Shown here: positions 7,837-15,251 of the stretch, one piece after another | Position numbering within the stretch: the first letter of the stretch is position 1 | Layout of the letters: each line of letters begins with the position of its first letter | Translations under genes and position numbers: made by a program | DNA from: a virus | IMG/VR virus record: IMGVR_UViG_3300003324_000283 | Coordinates: 1-23,193 of that record | DNA: 23,193 nt | Direction: 5' to 3' (one strand) | The notes under the pieces: generated by a model | What the model was told of the DNA's origin: nothing | Database searches by the model: none | The model's input: only the letters and a program-made list of their open reading frames with translations

Positions 7837-7864
7837 ATTATAAAGCCAAATACGTATTAGTCCA
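7837..7864 (-). promoter_or_regulatory. Probable internal promoter of gene 47
   Basis: On the minus strand TGGACT (7864-7859), a 16-base spacer and a perfect TATAAT (7842-7837) lie between gp55 and gp47. The -35 overlaps the end of gp55. The spacer begins with the 10-bp palindrome AATACGTATT (7849-7858), an operator-like sequence. The predicted start, near 7830, falls inside the left arm of the downstream hairpin. The -35 is imperfect (4 of 6). Confidence 0.45.
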
Positions 7865-8303
7865 CTTTATCCATGATGGAGAAGTGATTGCTTTCTTTGT
7901 GAATTCCTGGTTGATTTTTTATTAATCTGTCTTTTATGATACTATGTTTCTTCTCTTTAGCAATTACTTGTAAGAAAGCATTGTGAATCATTTGAGTACA
8001 GTATGCGAAAGCGTCTGGTTCTTTACCGTTCTTTCTTTGCTTCTCAGGATTGAAGTTGTGGCTGTACTTCAAAAGGAAATAAAGAGCTTGGCTTTCCATT
8101 TCTTGACGATAAGTGTAGTTTTTGAAGTTAGCAGCGGACGCACATCTGTTAACGTGTATGATGAACAACTCTCCTAAACGATCGCTGGCTTTTCCAGACT
8201 TCGCAAAGTGAATAAGTTCTTTGTTGTACTCTTCCTTATCTATATACCATTTTGACTTGTCTGTAAACTTTCTTCTCTTTCTTGGTTGCTTTGGTACAGC
8301 CAT
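7857..8303 (-). CDS. 55: gp55-like late transcription sigma factor
   Basis: gp55 is the small sigma-family factor that lets host RNA polymerase recognise TATAAATA late promoters. The 148-aa product (T4: 185) has a basic N-terminus and a central region that follows T4 gp55 as I remember it: NFKNYTYRQEMESQAL against NFSGYTQSWKQEMIADGI, then HNFNPEK against HNFDETK, then AYCTQMIHNAFLQVIAKEKK against [20 protein letters not shown]. Two TATAAATA sites in the window fit this call. The C-terminus is shorter than T4's and ends in HFSIMDKVD rather than the SLDFLYE-type sliding-clamp motif, so clamp binding may be weaker or use other residues. ATG 8303 follows AGGAGA at good spacing. Confidence 0.85.
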   Translation of the reverse strand: MAVPKQPRKRRKFTDKSKWYIDKEEYNKELIHFAKSGKASDRLGELFIIHVNRCASAANFKNYTYRQEMESQALYFLLKYSHNFNPEKQRKNGKEPDAFAYCTQMIHNAFLQVIAKEKKHSIIKDRLIKNQPGIHKESNHFSIMDKVD

Positions 8304-8315
8304 ATAAATCTCCTA

Positions 8316-8343
8316 TTAGAAACCCATAGTAATGATGTATAAT
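8316..8343 (+). promoter_or_regulatory. Probable promoter of the GT-B glycosyltransferase operon
   Basis: A perfect TATAAT (8338-8343) sits 16 bases after TTAGAA (8316-8321), a -35 with four of six consensus bases. Transcription would start near 8350, giving a leader of about 40 bases that contains ATTGGCTTATTTTT and a good ribosome binding site (AAGGAG). It is back to back with the gp55 promoter, the two -10 boxes being one base apart on opposite strands. Confidence 0.4.
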
Positions 8344-8344
8344 T

Positions 8345-8353
8345 ATTATAACA
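8345..8353 (-). promoter_or_regulatory. Extended -10 promoter of gene 55
   Basis: On the minus strand TGtTATAAT is a perfect extended -10 without a clear -35. Transcription would start near 8338, about 35 bases upstream of the gp55 ATG. It is the same TGnTATAAT type seen before uvsY, gene 46 and uvsX. Confidence 0.55.
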
Positions 8354-8389
8354 ATAATTGGCTTATTTTTGTAATAAAAAGGAGAACGC

Positions 8390-9568
8390 ATGAATGCGCC
8401 TGTGATCCCACCTATCCCACAAACAAGATATATTCCACCTGCAGAGTTGCCAGATCATTTGAAAGGTTCTGCCAATAGAAACTTAATGGCTGCTGGCGTT
8501 AACGTGGGGGCTCACCCAAACAATGCTCCAGTTCGTAAGGCAGACCCTAAGTCTGTTCTTTTATTCCCATCGGATAGAAACGGATGTGGATTCTACAGAA
8601 CTATAGTTCCATTCAGCCATCTTATTTCTAAGTATGAATACGATGCTCCTACTTTGTTTTCATTCGTATTTGACTTGAATTTCATCACAAAATCCAAGTG
8701 GCTCCGTTTCCAACGTCAAGTTACTAAGGACCAAAAGAAGGTTATCGTTGAGTACAGAAAGGTAATCAAGAAGATAAACGCAGAAACTAAAATGGCGTTT
8801 GAATTGGACGACCTTGTTCACGCTATTGAACCATCTAACATTGTCGCTTATCAGTTCTATACTGAAACCAGAAAGCAAAACCTCATTGACGTTATGAAGA
8901 TGTCTGATGTTGTAACTTTTAGCACCGAATTCTTGAAAGACTTCTATAAGCAGAATTTTGGCATTACTCATTCTGTAGTTGTGCCAAATTTCTTACCTAA
9001 GTACCTTTGGCAAGATAAAGGTAAGCGTAACAAGAGAAATAAGGGTTCAAAGCCAAGAATACTATGGGCTGGTTCTTCTTCTCACGTAGGTAAGAATGGT
9101 GACTTGGAATTCATGATTCCTCTTATCAGAAAGACTAAGAATGAATTTGAATGGGTATTCTTAGGTGTTATGCCTCCGGAATTGAATGGACAATTTGAAT
9201 TCCACGAATGGGCTGATTTCTATGCTTATCCACACGCTTTGGATTCTATAGATGCTGATGTTGGTATCTGTCCAATCGTTGATAATACTTTCAATTATGC
9301 TAAGAGCGACTTGAAGTTGTTGGAATATACAGCTATCAATATGCCAGGTATATTCTCAACTATTGGACAAGGTATGGGTCCGTATGATTTGGTTGACGGT
9401 ATTTGTACTGTAAACAATCAAGTAGACGATTGGTACAATGCCATTAAGAAAGTAATAAGCGATGAGTCTTACAGAGAATCCATCATGAACGCTCAACGTG
9501 CGGAATTGAATGGTAGATGGTTGGAAGACGAAAAGAATATTGGGCATTATCTCAATATCTACAAGTAA
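8390..9568 (+). CDS. GT-B fold glycosyltransferase (GT4-like)
   Basis: The 392-aa protein probably transfers a sugar from a nucleotide donor. A proline-rich, disordered N-terminus (1-50) precedes a first Rossmann domain (about 53-200) with a CGFYRTIVPF motif, an ELDDL (138-142) and a segment FSTEFLKDFY typical of this family. The second domain opens at KPRILWAGSSSHVGKNGDL (221-239), a GT4-like donor-site start. It continues through VGICPI (291-296) and KSDLKLLEYTA (305-315), the region where the E-x7-E motif contacts the nucleotide sugar in GT4 enzymes. No signal peptide or membrane segment is seen. A GGAG ribosome binding site lies before ATG 8390. The donor is unknown; the phage rml genes are an obvious candidate source. 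Two small unknown genes follow in the same unit. Confidence 0.85.
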   Translation: MNAPVIPPIPQTRYIPPAELPDHLKGSANRNLMAAGVNVGAHPNNAPVRKADPKSVLLFPSDRNGCGFYRTIVPFSHLISKYEYDAPTLFSFVFDLNFITKSKWLRFQRQVTKDQKKVIVEYRKVIKKINAETKMAFELDDLVHAIEPSNIVAYQFYTETRKQNLIDVMKMSDVVTFSTEFLKDFYKQNFGITHSVVVPNFLPKYLWQDKGKRNKRNKGSKPRILWAGSSSHVGKNGDLEFMIPLIRKTKNEFEWVFLGVMPPELNGQFEFHEWADFYAYPHALDSIDADVGICPIVDNTFNYAKSDLKLLEYTAINMPGIFSTIGQGMGPYDLVDGICTVNNQVDDWYNAIKKVISDESYRESIMNAQRAELNGRWLEDEKNIGHYLNIYK

Positions 9569-9577
9569 GGGATTTTT

Positions 9578-9970
9578 ATGTCAAACGAAGGAAAAGAACC
9601 AGAGCCAGTCGTAACGAATATAAACGATATAGTACGTAATCGTCTTGAAAGAGACGCTATGGAAGGTGTTAATAAGCTTCTTGAGACGGAAAAATCTTCT
9701 GGTGTCGTTAGAGATAAAGACGATATGTCACGCCCATTGACTTACGGGGAAGCTCGCAAGTTAGTGGGTGAAATAAATGGTTCTTTTGACAAAATAACTA
9801 AATGGGTAACTGAGGTTAATCAAATTATCACTAACCAAGGAACCTATATTCAAGATTTAGAACAACGTTTGAAAGCTCAAGAACTAAAGTTGAATGAGCT
9901 TATTTTGAATGGCGGTAAAGCCAATCCAATTCCTCTTCCAAATTCACCGTTTGCCACTAAGCATCCATAA
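9578..9970 (+). CDS. Hypothetical protein, 130 aa, with coiled coil
   Basis: I do not recognise it. The protein is acidic at the N-terminus, has a helical middle, and residues about 75-112 show a heptad pattern (ITKWVTEVNQIITN, then YIQDLEQRLKAQELKL) that suggests a dimeric coiled coil. The tail (113-130) is short, rich in proline and probably disordered. It begins nine bases after the glycosyltransferase stop, with AAGGGA before the ATG, so it is very likely cotranscribed with that gene. No signal peptide or membrane segment is present. A role as partner of the glycosyltransferase or a small structural protein is possible, but nothing in the sequence decides it. Confidence 0.8.
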   Translation: MSNEGKEPEPVVTNINDIVRNRLERDAMEGVNKLLETEKSSGVVRDKDDMSRPLTYGEARKLVGEINGSFDKITKWVTEVNQIITNQGTYIQDLEQRLKAQELKLNELILNGGKANPIPLPNSPFATKHP

Positions 9971-10033
9971 AGTATTTGTTTTTGGCTGCGTAAGGTGTAA
10001 GATTGTTCCTGTACTTCAATGAAAGGAATACAG

Positions 10034-10411
10034 ATGGGTAGAAAAAAAGACGACGGTGAAGGTACTCCACCACCACCAAAACCAAAGAAGCTCTTCAAGA
10101 TGGAATTCATAGTTTGGGATGACCATGAAGTTACCTCAGACTTGATAGAGATGGTTTACGGAGAACGTGGCGCTCCAAAGGGATGGAGAGTGAATCCAGA
10201 AGAGTTGAATCGTGGCTTAACACAAACATGTGGCGACGTGAAGCTTGTATTGGATGAACTTCTCAAGTCACTTGATATATCAGAAGAACAGTTAAGAATA
10301 GCTTTCGCTAAGAAAGACAAAGCTGCCAAACAAGCATCAGCAATTGGAAACGCAATAGCTAATGCTTCAGAGGACCCAACTGAATCTGAATTGGAATTTG
10401 ACGACAAGTAA
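10034..10411 (+). CDS. Hypothetical protein, 125 aa
   Basis: I do not recognise it. A lysine- and proline-rich N-terminus (MGRKKDDGEGTPPPPKPKK) leads into a compact alpha/beta region (about 20-90) containing FIVWDDHEVTSDLIEMVYG, followed by a helix rich in lysine and alanine and an acidic tail ending in SELEFDDK. I place the start at ATG 10034 rather than the in-frame ATG 10019, because AAAGGA sits seven bases before it and nothing suitable precedes the earlier ATG. It is the last gene before the terminator at 10441. The acidic tail and the position next to DNA polymerase could suit a small replication or transcription accessory protein, but this is only a guess. Confidence 0.75.
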   Translation: MGRKKDDGEGTPPPPKPKKLFKMEFIVWDDHEVTSDLIEMVYGERGAPKGWRVNPEELNRGLTQTCGDVKLVLDELLKSLDISEEQLRIAFAKKDKAAKQASAIGNAIANASEDPTESELEFDDK

Positions 10412-10440
10412 TTGATGTTCAAATAAAGGAACTAGATACG

Positions 10441-10466
10441 CCCCGAATTTATGATTCGGGGTTTTT
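10441..10466 (+). terminator. Rho-independent terminator before the DNA polymerase gene
   Basis: CCCCGAAT and ATTCGGGG form a perfect 8-bp stem around a 5-base loop (TTATG), followed directly by TTTTT. It ends the glycosyltransferase unit 30 bases after its last stop codon and separates it from the polymerase gene. Confidence 0.92.
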
Positions 10467-10469
10467 CTA

Positions 10470-10498
10470 TTGGTAGTATCCCTATTTGGCTGTAGAAT
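10470..10498 (+). promoter_or_regulatory. Probable promoter of the DNA polymerase gene
   Basis: TTGGTA (10470-10475), a 17-base spacer and TAGAAT (10493-10498) lie just after the terminator. Transcription would begin near 10505, about 19 bases before the polymerase ATG. The 14 bases ending in the -10, TTTGGCTGTAGAAT, match 12 of 14 positions of the sequence ending in the gene 47 -10 (TTTGGCTTTATAAT), so a shared regulator is possible. Confidence 0.4.
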
Positions 10499-10523
10499 TG
10501 AAGGATTAGAAGAGGTAAGTGTA

Positions 10524-13394
10524 ATGTATAGCAGTGTTTATTTCGCAAAGAACAAGTCTCTCATTCATTATTGGGAATATAATGAAGAGGGTGAGAAAGT
10601 ACACAAGACTGCGCCTGCTCCTTTGTATTTCTTCGTAAAGAAAGAAGAGGGTGAATATAAAACCATCTTCGGAGATAAAGCTAAGAGGGTTGATTGTGAT
10701 AGATACGGTGAATACAAAGAAAAGATTGAGAATTACAAGTCAATGGAAATGGATTTGTACGAATCTGATGTGCCAATTGAAACGAAGTTTATAGTTAATG
10801 AGTATCTTGGTAAAGAACTAAAAGTTCCAAAGTTCAACATTCACTACATTGACATCGAAGTTCACTCTACGGAAGGATTTCCGAAGCCGGAAGATGCTAA
10901 TTACCCAATAGTCATCATAACCATTTGGTCAACTAAGCATAACAAGTTTTTCGTATTTGCGGAAAAGGACTTTGACACTACCGCGATGGAAAAGGAGCAC
11001 GGTGAAACTTTTGAGAAGTTCATCTATGCTAAAGAGTCAGATTTATTGAAATCATTTGTAAAGTTCATTTATGATGAACACCCTGACATTATTTCCGGTT
11101 GGTTCAGTAACGCATTCGATATTCCCTACATTATCAACAGAATAACTAAAGTTCTTGGTGAAAAATGGGCTAAGAGATTGAGTCCATTGGGAATTATCAA
11201 AGAAAGAGAATTCCACGTTACTGAAACGAAGATGGAAAAAAGATACGACATTATAGGTATTGCTCTTTTGGACATGCTTGAAGTTTATCAGAACTATACG
11301 TTCTCTGATAGAGAAAACTACAAGTTGGGATATATTGCTAAAACAGAATTGGGTGATGGGTTTACTAAGAAAGAATACGAAGGTTCAATTGCTGAATTCT
11401 ACGAAAGAGATTGGCAAGGATATTCCGAATATAACATTCAAGACACCCGTTTGTTGAGATTCCTTGAAGATAAGCTTGGTTATATCAAGATGCTCATTAC
11501 GTTCTGTTATGGATGTAGAGTGCCGTTTGAGTTCTATCAAAAGACAACCAAGGTACTTGACGGTGCTTTCATTGCTGAACTCACGAAGGAAGGCATAGTC
11601 CTTCCAGACGTAAATAGAGATTTATTGGACGGTACGTATCCAGGTGGTTATGTAAAGCCACCTATTACCGGTTTACACGATTGGGTTGTTTCATTTGACG
11701 CAACTTCTCTTTACCCTTCTATCATGATGGGCTGGAACATATCTCCAGAAACTAAGGTAGCTGTGTTTAACAAAGGATCACTTGAGAATATCGTAAAAGC
11801 GCATCAAGGTGGTCAATATTACGAAGAAGACATCACGTACAACGGTAAAGTTTACAGCATCAAAGATTTCATTGATTACGTCAACGTAGTTCAAATTAAG
11901 ACTATTAATGAAGACGGTGGTTTCCATACTATTGTTAACGGTAAGTATGTTGATAACATCATGAAGTGTATAAATGGTAAGGAATATGAGAATTTGTCAT
12001 TCAAATGGAACGATGAAGATATTGACGTTGCTACCGCTACTCAGAGAATAAAAGATAACAACTATTGTATGGCAACTAACGGTGTTGTTTATTCTCAGGA
12101 TTCCAAGGGTGTTATACCTCGCTTCGTTGAAACATGGTTCAATGATAGAAACAAGTACAAGAAGCTCATGTTGAAAGCTGAAAATGAGAAGGATGACGGG
12201 TTAGCTAAGTATTATCATCTTCTCCAATTGAACTTCAAAATCCTAATCAACTCAGTATACGGTTATTTGGGTACTATTCACTCCAGATTCTACGATTATG
12301 ATAACGCAGTAGCCGTAACTATTACTGGACAAAGTATCATCAAGGAATGCGGTAATTCCACTGAAAGATATTTCAGTAAATGGGCTGATACTGATTTAGG
12401 TAAGAGATACAATGCCAAGAACGTTGAGAATTTCGTTATCTATAACGATACCGACTCAAGCTATTTCTCGTTTGGTAAGTTGTTCGAAGCTATAGGTTAT
12501 GATTACAAGAATAAGGACCCGGAGATAGTCAAGAATTACATAATGTTCGGAAAAGAGCTTCCAAATTTGGAAATATTCGGAACAGAAGTGGATAAGAAGC
12601 AAGTTGGTGGTATTCCAAAGGAAGAACGAAAGAAGCTTGAGGAAGAAAGCAAAACCGTTCAAAACTTGATAGCTTCTTTCATTGATAAATTGATGGTTAG
12701 ATTCTCAAAGTCTTTGAATTGTCAATCTAACAGAATATCATTCAAGCGTGAAGCAATTGCGGCTAGAGCTATATTCCTTGGACGTAAGAAATACGTCTAT
12801 TGGGTATTGAACTCCGAAGGTGTTGAAATGAACAAACTCAAATCTACTGGTGTAGAAATGGTTCGTTCAAGCACTCCATTACTAGTTCAGAAGTATCTAA
12901 AGAACATTGTATTTGATATTATTAAGAAGTTGGATCAGAACGCCACTGAAAAGCAAATAAGAGAGTTCAGAGATATATTCATGAAGTCTGAGCCGGAAAA
13001 GGTAGCTTTCCCTAAGACGGTAAACAATCTGGACCAATACACTAAGAAGATGGAAAGTGCCGGTGGTGCTAAATCAATGCCTATTCACGTTAGAGCGTCA
13101 ATGGTATACAATAATGTCATCAATTCTAATGCTAAGCTGAAGACTATCTATGATTTGATATACGAATCAGATAAGATGAAATTCGTATATATGAAAACAA
13201 ATACGGATTGGCAAGAAAATGTACTAGGATTCAAGGATAAGTGGCCAAAAGAATTGGGACTTGAGTCGCACATTGACTATCAAGCACAATTTGAAAAGAC
13301 ATTCTTGGGTCCAATTGAGCGTTTCTACGCATTGCTCAATTGGCAATTACCTAATTTGGAAAACGAGAATGTTACCGAAATGTTTGAGTGGTAA
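10524..13394 (+). CDS. 43: Family B DNA polymerase (gp43-like)
   Basis: This is the replicative polymerase with proofreading exonuclease. The 956-aa chain is longer than T4 gp43 (898). Numbered from ATG 10524, the exonuclease motifs are DIE (110-112), the NAFDIPYI motif (Asp near 199) and YNIQD (Asp near 307). The polymerase motifs are FDATSLYPS (Asp 392), KILINSVYG (Lys 572 to Gly 580) and YNDTDSS (Asp 642 and 644). The gap between motifs A and B is about 180 residues, some 28 more than in T4 by my count. The C-terminus ends NVTEMFEW, resembling the clamp-binding tail of RB69 gp43. I reject the TTG start at 10470 because the probable promoter lies in that stretch. GAGG precedes ATG 10524. 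The 3' end abuts a convergent gene by one base. Confidence 0.97.
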   Translation: MYSSVYFAKNKSLIHYWEYNEEGEKVHKTAPAPLYFFVKKEEGEYKTIFGDKAKRVDCDRYGEYKEKIENYKSMEMDLYESDVPIETKFIVNEYLGKELKVPKFNIHYIDIEVHSTEGFPKPEDANYPIVIITIWSTKHNKFFVFAEKDFDTTAMEKEHGETFEKFIYAKESDLLKSFVKFIYDEHPDIISGWFSNAFDIPYIINRITKVLGEKWAKRLSPLGIIKEREFHVTETKMEKRYDIIGIALLDMLEVYQNYTFSDRENYKLGYIAKTELGDGFTKKEYEGSIAEFYERDWQGYSEYNIQDTRLLRFLEDKLGYIKMLITFCYGCRVPFEFYQKTTKVLDGAFIAELTKEGIVLPDVNRDLLDGTYPGGYVKPPITGLHDWVVSFDATSLYPSIMMGWNISPETKVAVFNKGSLENIVKAHQGGQYYEEDITYNGKVYSIKDFIDYVNVVQIKTINEDGGFHTIVNGKYVDNIMKCINGKEYENLSFKWNDEDIDVATATQRIKDNNYCMATNGVVYSQDSKGVIPRFVETWFNDRNKYKKLMLKAENEKDDGLAKYYHLLQLNFKILINSVYGYLGTIHSRFYDYDNAVAVTITGQSIIKECGNSTERYFSKWADTDLGKRYNAKNVENFVIYNDTDSSYFSFGKLFEAIGYDYKNKDPEIVKNYIMFGKELPNLEIFGTEVDKKQVGGIPKEERKKLEEESKTVQNLIASFIDKLMVRFSKSLNCQSNRISFKREAIAARAIFLGRKKYVYWVLNSEGVEMNKLKSTGVEMVRSSTPLLVQKYLKNIVFDIIKKLDQNATEKQIREFRDIFMKSEPEKVAFPKTVNNLDQYTKKMESAGGAKSMPIHVRASMVYNNVINSNAKLKTIYDLIYESDKMKFVYMKTNTDWQENVLGFKDKWPKELGLESHIDYQAQFEKTFLGPIERFYALLNWQLPNLENENVTEMFEW

Positions 13395-13395
13395 C

Positions 13396-13917
13396 TTATT
13401 TGTCCATGTATTTTTGAGCTTGAGATGAACCAAGCGCCAATGCTCCTGCAGTAGCGGCACCCGCTCCTAGTCCAATACCTTTGGTAATTTTCCATCCAAG
13501 TTTGGCTAGTTTGACTACAGCTTTGAGAAGAGCTTGTGGTACTTCTTCTTTTTTCTTTATGATGTGACAGTCTTTCATAAGAACTTCAACTTTTTCTCCG
13601 CTAAGTCCCCATTTTGTTTTATCGTTATTAGCGACACTTCTGCCTCTGTTTTCGAGGACACCGATAGTTACTCTTTTGTTTTTGTTGTTAACTTTTACAA
13701 CAACTCCCATGCCTTTTTCAAAATCTCTCAATGGTACTTTTGGCGGTGGTGGTAATTGACCAGGCGCAGTCGGTGTTGATTGTGGTTGAACAGGTGGTGC
13801 TTTATATTCAACGATGTCGCCAGGGATAACATCGGTTGAGTTTGTTCTTGTAGGTAACTCGTATGTCTTCTCTTTGATAGTGATATTTTCTTTGAGTATT
13901 TTTCTAAGGTTTTCCAT
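13396..13917 (-). CDS. Hypothetical late protein, 173 aa, with hydrophobic C-terminus
   Basis: I do not recognise this protein. Residues 1-40 are polar, 40-65 are a proline-rich linker (PPVQPQSTPTAPGQLPPPPK), and 66-120 look like a small beta barrel of SH3/KOW type (GMGVVVKVN, then VTIGVLE, then EKVEVLM). The C-terminal 45 residues form a basic amphipathic helix and then a Gly/Ala stretch, GIGLGAGAATAGALALG, which could enter a membrane or pack in a capsid. It alone in this area runs against the polymerase gene. It has a T4-type late promoter upstream and GAGG before ATG 13917, so it is probably made late, unlike its replication neighbours. A structural or membrane-associated role is likely but unproven. 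Confidence 0.75.
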   Translation of the reverse strand: MENLRKILKENITIKEKTYELPTRTNSTDVIPGDIVEYKAPPVQPQSTPTAPGQLPPPPKVPLRDFEKGMGVVVKVNNKNKRVTIGVLENRGRSVANNDKTKWGLSGEKVEVLMKDCHIIKKKEEVPQALLKAVVKLAKLGWKITKGIGLGAGAATAGALALGSSQAQKYMDK

Positions 13918-13934
13918 TTTTATTGCCTCTTAGC

Positions 13935-13942
13935 TATTTATA
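13935..13942 (-). promoter_or_regulatory. T4-type late promoter TATAAATA
   Basis: On the minus strand TATAAATA, the exact T4 late promoter -10 consensus, lies 17 bases upstream of the ATG of the 173-aa gene. It reads TATATAAATAGC in context. Recognition by gp55-bearing RNA polymerase is expected from T4 biology. No -35 is needed for this class. Confidence 0.6.
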
Positions 13943-13963
13943 TAAAGCCAGATAATATAAACC

Positions 13964-13992
13964 TTTACACCTAAAAACGCGAATGATATAAT
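13964..13992 (+). promoter_or_regulatory. Promoter of the uvsX-41-33-59-32 operon
   Basis: TTTACA (13964-13969), a 17-base spacer and TATAAT (13987-13992) with an extended TGa in front make a near-consensus sigma70 promoter. Transcription would begin near 13999, about 18 bases before the uvsX ATG at 14017. The element overlaps the GTG at 13996 that opens the longer ORF, so that start cannot be used from this promoter. Confidence 0.75.
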
Positions 13993-14016
13993 GATGTGAT
14001 ACCATGGAGAAAATAT

Positions 14017-15195
14017 ATGGCCAAGAAAACCGCAGAACCAAAAGATGAACAACCAAAGAAGAAAGCGCCAGCTAAAGACAGTTTAGCCAAGAGATTCTTA
14101 GAGAAAACTAAAATAGCTGGAATGGAACTCGCAGCAACGTTAGATCAAAGCAAGCTTTCGAATATTGATGAGTGGGTTTCCACTGGTTCTTATGCGTTGA
14201 ACAGAATTATATCTGGTTCATATTTCAAGGGATTGCCAAGAGGAAGAATAGTTGCTTTGGCCGGTCCATCTGGTGTAGGTAAATCGTTTATTTGCGGTAA
14301 CGCCATAAGAGAAGCACAAAAAGTTGGATATACAGTTGTTGTGTTTGACTCAGAAAACGCAATTGATAAAGATTTCTTGGAAAGAATCGGTGTTGATGTT
14401 GGTGAAGTAATTCACATTCCAGTAACCACTATTCACGAAGTAAAGATGAAAGCTACCAAGATGATGCGTGAAATGCGTGAAATGGATAAGGACGCTAAGA
14501 TATTCATAGTTATAGACTCAATCGGTAATTTGCTCACTGAAAACGAATTTAATGAACAGATTGAAAAGGGTAGCACAGCAATGGACATGGGACTTAGAGC
14601 AAAGCAACTAAGAGTTTTGTCAAAGATTCTTACTGCAGAAGTTGCGTTGAGTAAGGCTGTCATGTTAGTAACTAATCACACTTACGAACAGGCAGCGTCT
14701 AACCCACAAGCAGCCCCAACCATAAAGATGGGTGGTGGCGAAGGCTTCATATACGCAACATCTGCTATTATTCACTTAAGAAAGACTCTTGAGAAGGAAG
14801 AAGAAGAGAACCTTGTCACTGGTAAAACAGAAAAGAACGTAAAAGGTGCCATTCTCAAGGCGCATACAGAGAAGAATAGGTTTATCCCTCAAGGTGCCAA
14901 GGGTGAAATTTACATTTCATTTGAGCATGGTGTCAATAGATGGTATGGTATGTTAGAAGACGCTATGGAATTTGAAATGGTGAAAGTTGAATCTCAGGGT
15001 TGGTATACACTTCCTGGTGGAAAGAAAGTCAGAAAGAAGGATTTATATAAACGTGATGTGTGGATGCCAATGCTTGATGAATTGAACAGCAAAGTAGAGA
15101 ACAGTTACAAGTTTGCCTCATATAAAGACCCAGATGAAATTTCTGCTGAGCTTGACGATACTTCTGACGAAGACATTGAGAGCCCAAATTCATAA
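14017..15195 (+). CDS. uvsX: UvsX RecA-like recombinase
   Basis: UvsX polymerises on single-stranded DNA and performs strand invasion for recombination-dependent replication and repair. The 392-aa product matches T4 UvsX in length (391). A lysine-rich N-terminus (1-25) precedes the RecA fold, with Walker A GPSGVGKS (83-90), then VVFDSENAID, Walker B IFIVIDSIG (Asp near 167), a DNA-binding loop region around 180-200, and VMLVTNHTYE. The tail is acidic (DDTSDEDIE), as in many RecA-family proteins. I start at ATG 14017, which has GGAG eight bases upstream. It heads an operon in T4 order with the gp41 helicase next, and UvsY at 469 is its expected loader. Confidence 0.95.
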   Translation: MAKKTAEPKDEQPKKKAPAKDSLAKRFLEKTKIAGMELAATLDQSKLSNIDEWVSTGSYALNRIISGSYFKGLPRGRIVALAGPSGVGKSFICGNAIREAQKVGYTVVVFDSENAIDKDFLERIGVDVGEVIHIPVTTIHEVKMKATKMMREMREMDKDAKIFIVIDSIGNLLTENEFNEQIEKGSTAMDMGLRAKQLRVLSKILTAEVALSKAVMLVTNHTYEQAASNPQAAPTIKMGGGEGFIYATSAIIHLRKTLEKEEEENLVTGKTEKNVKGAILKAHTEKNRFIPQGAKGEIYISFEHGVNRWYGMLEDAMEFEMVKVESQGWYTLPGGKKVRKKDLYKRDVWMPMLDELNSKVENSYKFASYKDPDEISAELDDTSDEDIESPNS

Positions 15196-15251
15196 TTCCT
15201 TTTTGACAAAGGGGTTTGGATGAAATAGAATTAAAGGGTAAGGAAATTAGA

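Noticed and set aside
10470-10523. TTG start of the DNA polymerase ORF
   Set aside because: The stretch lies directly after a terminator and holds a probable promoter. ATG 10524 has a ribosome binding site and a better family-like start.
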